Shown: piece by piece, positions 53,873 through 63,111 of the stretch
How positions within the stretch are numbered: position 1 is the first letter of the stretch
Layout of the letters: every line of letters starts with the position of its first letter
From: Zea mays
Taxonomy: Eukaryota; Streptophyta; Magnoliopsida; Poales; Poaceae
DNA length: 64,000 nt
NCBI RefSeq assembly: GCF_902167145.1
Contig: NC_050097.1
Location: forward strand, 224,583,034 to 224,647,033
Reading direction: 5' to 3'
Notes under the pieces: generated by a model
What the model was told of the DNA's origin: nothing
The model's input: only the letters and a program-made list of their open reading frames with translations
The model's database searches: none
Translations under genes and position numbers: made by a program

Positions 53873-55279
53873 GTGGACCGAAGGTCTTCGGGAAATTTGG
53901 AGACTTGGCTAAATTGGGATGTATATCATGGGATACATCATATTGGATCAAGTTTATTGCCAAGTGGGTTAGTGAAAATTTTGGACCTAAATTTCCCACC
54001 CATGACTAAGGTAACTAGTTTTATTGTATTTCTCGTTTTTAGATATGCGTATCTATTTATATTTTATCTAGTTTACCTTTCTTGCCTAGTATTACATTTG
54101 TTATGTACTTTTGTTCAAAATCATGCATACTAGGTAAATCATATGGTAGGATTGCTAGTTTTTAAATTCATATACTTAAGCAAACCTACATGGCTTAAAA
54201 TGTTTAGTTAAAGCACGGCACATAGCTTTTATATCACTCCATAGTAAATGATGCATCAATTGAAAATTTTGATTTCTACAAAGTGTATCATTTAACTTAT
54301 ATGTGCCAAAGTTTGGATTATGGATAATTTGCCCCTCTTGATATCAAATCAAAGTGCATGTCTCCTACAAGTATTCAAAACTTGTATGCACACCTTTAGG
54401 GGGAGGTTACTCTATAATCTAACACTTTGAGACTAACACCTTTTCAAGTCTATTTCATGTGATAGTCTCATTGTAAGGAAAATGAAGTCCCCGGAGAAAG
54501 ACAACAATCTTCCACTGCGAAATCTCCAAGAACTCTCATGTCTCTCAAGCTCGCCATTGATCTTCAATTGGTATCTTTTGAGACTACATTCAGTATCATT
54601 TACATGTCTTCTCCAATATTTGATTAGACTATATTTCATATCATATGCTTCCATGTTGCTAAAAATGCATAAGTAGTTAACTCATATTCTGTTACCTATG
54701 CATAAGGGAAGTTAGTCTTTTCAAACCATGTCTTGCACCTCTAATTTTTCACATACTTTTTCCTAAGAAGAGGATCTCTGTCAAGGGGAGTATTTCTTCA
54801 TCTCTAAAAAAGGGGGAGAAACTTCTTTCTAAAGAGAACACTCATTTAGGGGGAGTTCCTTTCAACTGGTATCATTCATATGGTTTATTTTAATATCCTT
54901 CTAGTGATATCATTTGATACAATTCTTGTTGAGGGCAAGCTTTTATTTACTTCCTACATGATTTTAATGTCTTCCTTTTCGGTGGTTGATGCCAAAGGGG
55001 GAGAAGTTTAGGGACCAAAGCAATGAAAACTTTATCAAACACCAAACACCACCAATTTAAAATTTTATATCTACAAATGGCTTTTCAAGTGGTTTTGGTT
55101 ATTTGGTCCAAAAATAGGAAGTAAGTGAATTATGGAGTTAGGGGGAGGCTTAAGTCCATAATATCACATTGTGGGGACAATCATGCATCTTAGCAAGTAG
55201 ATTACATATTTTCATTCAAATACTTGTAATATCTGCTTGCTTTGGTTGTGTTGTCATCAATCACCAAAAAGGGGGAGAT
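53873..55279 (+). other. Non-coding 3' internal region with several polypurine tracts
   Basis: About 1.4 kb of AT-rich DNA without a supported gene. At least five aggggga-type tracts occur (about 54396, 54808, 54848, 54996, 55139), and a sixth, caaaaagggggagatt (about 55265-55280), abuts the 3' LTR and is the functional one by position. Many such tracts are a recognised mark of Sireviruses. Confidence 0.85.
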
Positions 55280-56955
55280 TGTAAGGAAAATGGACCCCGG
55301 GTCATTTGGCTAATTGAGTTTTGGTGTTTGATGAACAACACAATCCGTGAACTAATGTATTTCCCAAGTGTTTGTGTGTTGTAGTTCACAGGATGCAAAG
55401 TGGATTGAACTGAGGCTCTGAGGATGCAACACCTCAAAGAAGACATTATAAGACTCATAGAAGACATTACAAAGTAATATTGAAGACACTTTATATATGC
55501 TAAGAGTCCAACACATCAAGAAGTAGAAGTGAGATACAAAGCTACAAAACAAAAGTGAAGTTGATAAAGTTGAGAGGAAGGGCTGACTGAATTGGAAGTG
55601 TTTCACAACATCAAATCTGTTCAAACTGACATGGCTTCAACTCTGAGATGTAGACAATTTTATAAGCTTTCCAAAAAGTCCAAGATCATCAAAATCGGAG
55701 TTCGGAGCTAAAAGTTATGCCCATAATACGAAGTCGGAATTGCTGAAAAACTGCAGTAGCATATGGGATGTCCGGTGCACACTGGCCTGTCCGGTGTGCC
55801 AAATTTACTCAAACTGATATGGCTTCAACTCTGGGATGTAGAGAATTTCATAAGCTTTCCAAAAAGTACAAGATCATCGAAATCGGAGTTCGGAGCTAAA
55901 AGTTACGGCCAAAATACGACAAGCGGACATGGGCTGTCCGGTGCACACCGGACCGTCCGGTGCGCCATGTCCGGTGCGCCATCTTCGGAAGCTCAAACGG
56001 CTACTTTTAACGGCTAGTACACGTGGGATGTCCGGTGCACCACCGGACAGTCCGGTGCACCTGTCCGGTGCGCCGCAGAAAGCTGCAGAACTGCTTTCCA
56101 ACGGCTATATTTGAGTTGGGGCCTATATATACTTCACCCAACCGGCCATTTGGAGGTGTGGGAGCCCAAGAAACATACCAAGGCATATTGTAGACATTTC
56201 CAAGTGCTCAAACACCCAAGTGCTTAATAGAATCACTCGGTGATTAGCGTAGGTGCTTTGTGAAGTGCTTAAGTTAGTTAGACCGCATTAGCGCTTGCTC
56301 TAGGTGAATCCTAGTTAGTTGAGTGAGTTTTGTAAAACCACACAACCCCTCGGCTCTTGCGTGAGTCGTTGTAATTGTACCGAGTGGGGCGAGAGTCTTG
56401 CGAGACCGTGACAACCGCGTTTGTGTCACGGCCGCCACCGTGTACCGGAGGGAACGAGGCCCGCGGCGTTTCGGCCGGAAGCTCGATAGTGGAGACGGCG
56501 GGGAGCGTCCGAGAGGAGCCGGAAGCGGAGCACCACTTGCGCGTGGAGAAGGCCCGCGGCTCTCTACGGAGTTACTCGACCGAGGTGCTTGGCCCTCGCG
56601 TGGGCTTCCCTTTGCGTAGGGGCACCAACGAGGATTAGTCGGGACCTTGCGTGGTTCCGGATACCTCGGTAAAAATACCGGCGTCATCCACGAGAGTTTG
56701 CTTCTCTACCTAGCTCTTTACTTTCCATATTTATATTAAGCATTTAAGTTTCAATCTTGTAGTCATACTTGTTTAGTGTAGATTGAAACTTAACCTTTGC
56801 GGTAGAGATAGCAACACTTAGACAAAACCTAGTTTGCACACTCTAGTTTGATTACTTGCAAAGGTTTTGCTCTAGGGATTTAATTGTGGCCTAGTTTAGT
56901 AAAAGTTTTGGAAGTCCTAATTCACCCCCCTCTTAGGCGTCACCCGTTTCCTACA
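55280..56955 (+). repeat. 3' LTR of the gag-only Sirevirus
   Basis: 1676 bp, almost identical to the 5' LTR. Differences seen: g for a near 55766, c for t near 56064, g for a near 56869, and one C fewer in the C-run near 56928. Confidence 0.96.
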
Positions 56956-57406
56956 CGCTTCACCAGCAGTCTTGAAGAGGCGCGACCAAAGATTTATATG
57001 GGAATGAATAACGACACGCGATGAGGCTTTTACCGAGGGAGAACTATTCCATTTTACCCCAACGCAACGACTCCTTTCGAGAGAATACATCTGTAACCGA
57101 CTTCTCCTTGATTTATAAAAGGAAGGCCAACTCAACGGAAGGGGGGCCGAAGGGGGAACCAACACACGCTACGTAGATCCTCTAGCCGAACAACCCTTAG
57201 AGACTTGGGATTCTTTACTCTCTCGTCCGTTTGTAACCCTTACTACGTGTAATCAGGTGTCGGTAGCGTGAGCTACCGAAAACTGAAAGTAGGGACGTTT
57301 AGCCCGAACAAGTATAAATATTGCGTCAACTGAGCACGTCATCTGGATCTAAAACGTGTATACACAAGTTTCATCATTGGTGCTAGTTCGAAACACCGAT
57401 AAATAT

Positions 57407-58079
57407 GATATTTTTTCACCGTGTATAATTTATCCCTAGTTCATTTAGCGGTTATCTTAGGAATTAATTCAGTCTTTACTCTTTAAAATGTGTAGTTATG
57501 TACCAAAAGCAACAACAAAAGTAGAAGTAGTGAGTGAGATGCGGAGGGAGTTGAGTTGCTAACTGCCGGAACACATGGGCTTAAGGCTGGATAATGCTGC
57601 TCCTTCCTGCTCTGCTGGAAGAGACCCTGCTGGAAAGACCACGCTGACACTGCCCTCCACATGTGAACACCATGGGAGGGGAGGCGTATGCCACAATGCA
57701 CACCTGCCGTGCCCATTCCCAACCATAGCCAACCCCCTGTCGTCTTCCGCTTCAAAAAAAAAAAAAAAACTGGCTCATCCACAGCAAAGCCAGCCACGGG
57801 CATCTCTTCCAGCTAGGAACTTGGAGGATCGATGCTTTCTTTGTCACAAAGCAAAACCAGTCAGCAGCACTCTGTCTCAACTCTCATCCCTCCCTCCCTC
57901 CGTTTTATTTCAGTCTAGGCTCCAAGCTGGCATTTCGGATCCATCAATCAATTTGGCAGGCACCGTGCAACAAGAAAACTTAGAGACGCTGTAGAGGATC
58001 TCATCTCCACCCCGTTGTTGCCATTGCCGGTGCTACTATAGAGGAGGAGTATATCTTTTTGGTTGATGCGCGGGACGCA
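57407..58079 (+). promoter_or_regulatory. Upstream region of the TPR gene
   Basis: About 670 bp without a transposon I can recognise. It contains an A16 run (about 57757-57772) and pyrimidine-rich stretches (tccctccctccctcc, 57888-57902) close to the gene. No clear TATA box precedes the ATG at a usual distance; tactatagaggaggagtatat (58034-58054) is close to the coding start and lies in the leader. Confidence 0.45.
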
Positions 58080-60001
58080 ATGGCGCCGCCGCCGCCGCCC
58101 CCTTCCTCCGCTCCGACCAAGAATCGCATCAGGTGGCTGCGAGGCAACAAGAAGGTTCGTGCCCGCATTGCTCCCCTCCCCCACTCACCTCTACTCTCGT
58201 CTCGTCCGTCCATGCCTGCCCGGTTTCGCCTTCTGTAATCCCGAGAGGAGTGCCAGCCTTGCTGATCGATCCACTTCCGTGATGGCGAGACGTTCGTGAT
58301 TCGAGGACGGACCCTCGTCCTCTTCCGTGATGCCTTCTGTTTGCGTGGACGGCTTGGTTGTTCTTTTCCGCCACAAATTTTCGTTTCAGTGTTGGAAGGC
58401 CACGCGTTGATTGCGATGTGCGACAGGTGGTCGACAGGTACCTCGGCGAGGCGCGGGCGGCTCTCGCTGCGGCGGCGCAGGACACCGAGGATGCGGACGA
58501 CGCGGCGGCGGCGGCGCTCGGCCTGGTGACCGTCGCCCTGGAGATGTCGCCGCGGGCCGAGGCGGCGCTGGAGCTCCGGGCGCGGGCGCTCCTCGCGCTC
58601 AGGCGCTACCGCGACGTCGCCGACATGCTCTGCGACTACATCCCCAGCTGCTGCGCCAAGTCGTGCTCGGCCGACGACGCCACCACCGCCTCGTCCTCCT
58701 CATCCTGCTCGTCTGGCTCCGGGGCAGATCTCCTGTCACCGGACCACGACCGCCCCGACGCTGGCCGCTTCCTGTGCTGCCTCGACGTGTCCGGCCTCAA
58801 GCGCCGCCTGGTCGCCACCTTCTCCAGCATCCACGCCCACCAGTGGAGGTACTTGGTCCTGGGCCAGGCTTGCTTCCACCTCGGCCTGATGGAGGACGCG
58901 TTGGTGCTTCTCCAAACCGGTCGCCGCCTCGCCTCCGCGGCGTTCCGGCGCGAGAGCGTGTGCTGGTCGGAGGACAGGTTCCCGCCCCCGTCGAACCTGC
59001 TGGCGCCCGCCAATACAAGGGCGGAGTCCGTGTCGCAGCTGCTGGCGCACGTGAAGCTGCTCCTCCGCCGCCGCGCCGCCGCGGTGGCGGCGCTGGACGC
59101 CGGCTTCCCCGGCGAGGCCGTGCGCCATTTCAACAAGGTGCTCGACACGCGCCGCAGCGTGCTGCCGCACCCCTTCGCCACGGCCTGCCTCGTGGGCCGC
59201 GCCGCGGCGTTCCGCTCGGCGGGGCGCCCCGCGGACGCCATCGCGGACTGCAACCGCGCGCTGGCGCTGGACCCGGCCTATATCCCAGCGCTGCGCGCGC
59301 GTGCCGACGTGCTGGAGTCGGTCGGGGCGCTTCCGGACTGCCTCCGGGACCTCGACCACCTGAAGCTCCTGTACGACGCCGCGCTCCGGGACGGCAAGCT
59401 GCCAGGCCCGTGCTGGCGCCCGCAGGGCGGCATCCGGTTCGCGGAGATCGCGGGCGCGCACCGCACGCTCACCGCGCGCATCCAGCAGCTCCGCGGCCGC
59501 GTCGCCGCCGGCGTCGACTACTACGCACTCCTCGGGGTGCGGCGCGGGTGCACGCGGTCGGAGCTGGAGCGCGCGCACCTGGTGCTGACGCTGAAGCTGA
59601 AGCCCGAGCGGTCGGTGTCGTTCGCGGAGAGGATGGAGCTCGTGGACGAGCACCGGGACCTGGAGGCGGTGCGCGACCAGGCGCGCATGTCGGCGCTGTT
59701 TCTGTACCGGATGCTGCAGAAGGGCTACTCGTTCATCATGTCGGCGGTGCTGGAGGAGAGAGGCAAGGACGCCGCTGCCACGGCAGGGCCGGAGGAAGAA
59801 GAAAAAGAGGTGGTGGCAACAGTGCAAGGGAGTGCCACTGCAAACGGTGGCAACATGCCTATGGCGACTGCAGCCACACCACCATTGATCCCGCCGTTCC
59901 ATGGCGTGTTCTGCCGCGACATGGCGGTGGTGGGCACCCTGCTGTCCCGAGGCGGGTTCGACCGTCCGATTCCGGTGAATTGCGAGGCAATGAGCTGCTG
60001 A
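58080..60001 (+). CDS. TPR protein with a J-like domain lacking HPD (549 aa)
   Basis: Exon 1 (58080-58154, MAPPPPPPSSAPTKNRIRWL) joins exon 2 (58427-60001) in phase 0 through GT-AG, with acceptor gcgacag. The product has TPR-like helices: FHLGLMEDALVLLQTGRRL (about 170-190), then FRSAGRPADAIADCNRALAL and YIPALRARADVLESVGALPD (about 280-328), which normally bind partner proteins such as chaperones. Residues about 388-460 (YYALLGVRRGCTRSELERAH) look like a J domain, but the HPD motif that stimulates Hsp70 is replaced by KPE. The C-terminus is low-complexity followed by a conserved-looking end (FHGVFCRDMAVVGTLLSRGG). It is GC-rich like other grass genes. A co-chaperone-like adaptor is likely; its client is unknown. 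Confidence 0.88.
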
Positions 60002-60214
60002 TATGATGAACTTTGCTCTAGTGGCTGATTTGTTTCGGATTAAAACCGGGTTCAGAATGGATCATGCACATACATGTGACAACAACAACAACAACAACAA
60101 CAAGAAGCTGGTAAATGGAAATGGATCCTGAACAGGTAAAAACACAATGCAATGCAATGCAAGCGCACAAGGAAAGGAACCGACGACATGCTCAGCTCAG
60201 CTCTGCTCTACTAG
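60002..60214. other. Convergent intergenic region between the TPR and DUF3511 genes
   Basis: 213 bp shared by two 3' ends, with a caacaacaa run (about 60080-60103) and tandem aatgc words (60146-60160). No gene. Confidence 0.6.
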
Positions 60215-60463
60215 CTAGTTGTGAATGGCGGCGATGCGGTCGCACTTGGCCTTGACCCATCGGATGCCCCGGCGGATGGACGCCTTCACCTTGCCTTCCA
60301 CCGCGTACGCCTTGTAGCTGGCCACCCGCCTCCGCCGCTTCATCTCCGCCGGGTCGCCGCCAACACCCAGCACGCTCCACGCGGCCAACCACTTCCCACC
60401 CGCCTTCACCTTACGCTGCTGATCCTCGCCGGCGACGTGGTAGGGCCGGTACGACGGCGCCAT
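60215..60463 (-). CDS. Small DUF3511-family protein (82 aa)
   Basis: The frame starts MAPSYRPYHVAGEDQQRK at 60463 and ends at 60215. The core KRRRRVASYKAYAVEGKVKA followed by SIRRGIRWVKAKC is the DUF3511 signature of land plants; the biochemical role is unknown. The protein is very basic and short, within the family's usual size range. The open frame extends upstream to 60568, but without an ATG, so 60463 is the first possible standard start. It faces the TPR gene tail to tail. Confidence 0.85.
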   Translation of the reverse strand: MAPSYRPYHVAGEDQQRKVKAGGKWLAAWSVLGVGGDPAEMKRRRRVASYKAYAVEGKVKASIRRGIRWVKAKCDRIAAIHN

Positions 60464-60773
60464 TCCTTCTTCCTCGACCTCCTGAGCTCCTTGGACTAGA
60501 GAAGGGAGTGGATTTGGATGGTCGACGAGACGCGAGGCAGGCTGACGATGCTTGCTTTGCTGCTGCAAGGAGGAATAAATGGAGCTCAGGGATTCTTGTC
60601 CGGCAGCGGCAGTAGGAGCATCCTATGCTTTGCACACAATCCATTCATCATCCATCACCACACAATCCATTCTCCAAACTTCAATATATGAACAATGCAT
60701 ATTGTACTACAAAATATTATTTTACACAACCATATACACGATCTGCTGGATATTATCTTATAATCTAGTAGAT
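60464..60773 (-). promoter_or_regulatory. Upstream region of the DUF3511 gene
   Basis: The 5' leader and promoter should lie here, read leftwards. The first 100 bp are GC-rich; beyond 60620 the sequence turns AT-rich. No sharp motif is recognised. Confidence 0.4.
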
Positions 60774-60838
60774 GACTCATCTATCCTTTTATAATCCAAG
60801 AAGAGGACTCATCTATCCTTTTTATAATCCAAGAAGAG
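60774..60838. repeat. Tandem duplication of 32-33 bp
   Basis: gactcatctatcctttt(t)ataatccaagaagag occurs twice, 60774-60805 and 60806-60838, differing by one T. Confidence 0.95.
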
Positions 60839-61025
60839 GACGGTTTATAGACATGTTTCCTTTACCATCCAGACTATCTTATTACATAGATATCTACAAA
60901 TCTGATAAGATCCTGCATCTTTGATTTTTTTTTGACGAGCCAAGTGTCTCTCTAACATGTGGGGCGAGTCCCTGGATAGCGTAGTCGAGCTCACAGACCC
61001 ACTTGTCATGGTCTTTATTAGTTGA
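60839..61025. other. Intergenic sequence
   Basis: No feature is supported; AT-rich. Confidence 0.5.
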
Positions 61026-62052
61026 TGTATTTTTAGTACCCTGATAAATATTCTTAACAATTGGAGCACAAATATCTTGCACCAGTTCATCTCCACCTAC
61101 TATTGGTGCAATATGACAGACATACTTCACTGGATGACAGAAGGCAGGCACTATAGGCTTGACTTTATCACTTTTGTTCGTTTGTTGGGCTTCATTTCGA
61201 TGGACATGTGTTTTGCTAAGTTTCATGATAAAAGGAATCTGATTGAACGTGAAATCACCTTCGTGTATGTCAACCCCACAACAGTTGATGCTCTTGTGAG
61301 AGATCTAAAGCCCTTATATGTTCTACAACCTTTTCCTCTAGAACATCAACCCCAAGATAGGATCAACTTGCAATCCCTATGGGTAGGATCAATTTCCAAT
61401 CTCTATGGATATGCAAGAAATCTTATGGCAAGGTTTGGTCCTAGTGGCGCTCCCTTCTTGGTCTCTCATTTCATCTGGAATGAGTTACAGTTTGTGATCG
61501 AGGATTCCCACAAGACGTTCCCTATGCGCCTCATGTAATGTTTATCAATGAGCGGGTGATAGGATTTATCTTTCCACATGATGGTCTACATGAGACTTTC
61601 AGAGTAGAAAGGACTCACTCCTCTACCTATGTTGACCCTAGCCAACATCTTCTACTAGTGGTTGCCCTAGGGCATCGTTTGGAGGTGATCGTCCTCTCAG
61701 TTCTTTTGCCAGCGACTAACCTGTGTCCTCCTGCCCTTCTTCCTCTTCTCATAGGAAGAAGAGCAAGCTTCCACATTAGCTAAGTGCCATTTTTGGGACA
61801 TGTTAATATACAACCAACGTGACCTATGAGGCATGGCTTGAGATTCGTGAGCTGCATAAACGCTCTGTCCTACCTCCTCTCGAGGCTCCTCCTCCTGCTT
61901 ACAGTGATATATCCATTGGCCGACAGGATTCTCTAGTTACACTTCTACTTCTCACAAAGACGGTCACGCAGTTGTTTCGGATGATGTCGATGATGGTGAT
62001 GGTGATGGTGGTGGTGCACAGGGAGGAGACGACATTCCATGGGACACGGTAG
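61026..62052 (+). pseudogene. Remnant of a transposon-type open reading frame, identity uncertain
   Basis: An open frame from 61026 to 61538 contains DILHWMTEGRHYRLDFITF and IWNELQFVIEDSHKTFPMRL and is followed in other frames by 61538-61783 and 61819-62052. These words resemble proteins encoded by grass repeats, but I cannot name the family with confidence. The breaks and neighbouring LTRs suggest a decayed retrotransposon interior. No full start or conserved catalytic motif was seen. Confidence 0.4.
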
Positions 62053-62318
62053 GGGTTGAGGATGATTCACTTCTTATTTCCTCTTCTTTTTCCTTTTTGG
62101 TGCTTGGTGCCAAAGAGGATAAGTGTTGACGATGGGAAAGGGTTCAATTTCTTTCTATTGTCATGGACGTTCTCAGCATTCTTAGATGTGTGAGATGAGA
62201 AATATTAGAGTTAGGATAGCGCTCTGTGCATTCTAAACTTGGTTTGTAATAATTATTCTCTCACTCTTTATGTTGAACCTATCTACATTTATATATAAGC
62301 ATGTTTCATTACTCCATA
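62053..62318. other. Sequence between the ORF remnant and the next LTR
   Basis: No gene is supported. A caaagaggataag word (62111-62123) is the only purine-rich stretch, and it is not directly before the LTR start. Confidence 0.4.
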
Positions 62319-63111
62319 TGTCGGGTACCTGAGAACGGGTACCCAAAGAAGGCCCAAAAGACCCCCAAAGATGGCCCACTAACCGACCGACCCACCAGCC
62401 GAACAACCTGGCGGGTCGAAATTGCCGACCAACCTACCTGCCGAGCAACACTATCGAGCAACTCAGCGAGGCGGGGCTACCGATCAACCTGCCTACCGAG
62501 CAACCAACGAGGCTGGGTTGTCGTCAACCTGCCTGCCGAGCAACCCAGCGAGGTGGGGCTGCCAACCAACCTGCCTGCCGAGAAACCTAGTAAGATGACA
62601 ACCGGCTCTCAAACGAACACCTCTGCAGGGGAAGAGCAGACCTAGTACTATCAAGCCACAACGGTACAATGATACATATCATCATCAAGTTGTGTCCAGA
62701 CCATGGGAGTAGTAAAGAAGGGTCTCTATCAAGCACGACGCCGGATACGTATCCCCGCTGGCCAGTGGGTCCATTCAACGCCAACCAAAGGGACCTCAGC
62801 ATCAGGGTCTCTACAGTGACCCATACACTAGAGGGGATAGAGAAATATGTCGTACCAGGCATACACCTGTGCATTATGAAAGGTGACACTAAGGGGATGA
62901 CAGAAGATGAAGTTGTACCGAAGACACCCCTAAATCCCACCTCGAGCTGACTCGGTAGGACCCACCAAACACTGCTATATCTATATCAGAATAGCTACAG
63001 GAACTCATATGGCGAACGGACAAGACACGACGCCATACCAGGGGTATGAAGGCGCACGACCTAGCAGATGACACCATATGGGCTACGAGACCCAGAAGTA
63101 GGAGTCTGAAC
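62319..63111 (+). mobile_element. LTR or LTR-like fragment starting tgtcgggtacc
   Basis: The start TGTCGGGTACC after an AT-rich stretch is typical of a grass LTR. The body contains a four-copy tandem repeat (62405-62590). It is cut at 63111 by the next LTR. The family and partner LTR are not identified. Confidence 0.55.
62405..62590. repeat. About 42-bp tandem repeat, four diverged copies
   Basis: Units built on aacctgcctgccgagcaac followed by ccagcgaggtggggctgcc recur with a period of about 41-42 bp. The last copy is degraded (gagaaacctagtaagatg). Confidence 0.8.

Larger units (their letters stand above)
50008..56955 (+). mobile_element. Young gag-only (non-autonomous) Sirevirus
   Basis: The element is complete: 5' LTR 50008-51684, Met tRNA primer site, one long gag frame, polypurine tract, 3' LTR 55280-56955, and perfect 5-bp duplications cgctt (50003-50007 and 56956-56960). 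Reading the LTRs side by side I found three substitutions and one 1-bp length change in about 1677 bp, so it inserted very recently. The 3.6 kb internal region has no protease, integrase or reverse transcriptase, so pol must be supplied in trans. LTRs with tccggtg repeats and several purine tracts place it with the maize Sireviruses. It landed in an older Ty3 LTR. Confidence 0.93.
49554..57406 (+). mobile_element. Older Ty3/gypsy LTR split by the young Sirevirus
   Basis: A left part (49559-50007, starting TGTTGGGATGGG, with tcatgacctatgggccc words) and a right part (56961 to about 57395, with gtgtcggtagcgtgag and gggacgttta) form one LTR-like unit once the nested element is removed. The right end has a tail like a primer-binding site (attggtgctagttcg). 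aatat occurs at both outer edges (49554-49558 and 57402-57406), a possible target duplication, though the right terminus does not end in CA. The family is related to the minus-strand LTR at 4633-6319. Confidence 0.55.

Noticed and set aside
56961..57400. Solo LTR end assigned as a separate small gene promoter
   Set aside because: Removing the nested Sirevirus joins this piece to 49559-50007, and its end block matches the LTR near 4930-5000.
58390..58426. Alternative splice acceptor (tttcag at about 58389) for TPR exon 2
   Set aside because: Joining exon 1 to this site puts the frame onto a stop within a few codons; the acceptor at 58426 keeps phase 0.
58736..59902. 388-codon open frame on the minus strand opposite the TPR gene, and a 531-codon frame in another plus frame (58411-60006)
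   Set aside because: Both are shadows produced by the very GC-rich TPR exon; their products are Arg/Pro/Ala-rich without any domain, and the chosen frame has clear TPR and J-like motifs and a matching first exon.
60464..60568. N-terminal extension of the DUF3511 protein
   Set aside because: The extension has no ATG (it would start with TTG), and the family core is complete without it.
61077..61538. A novel host gene of about 150 codons
   Set aside because: It begins without ATG, continues in broken frames, and sits among LTR fragments; a retroelement remnant is more likely, so it is listed only as an uncertain pseudogene.
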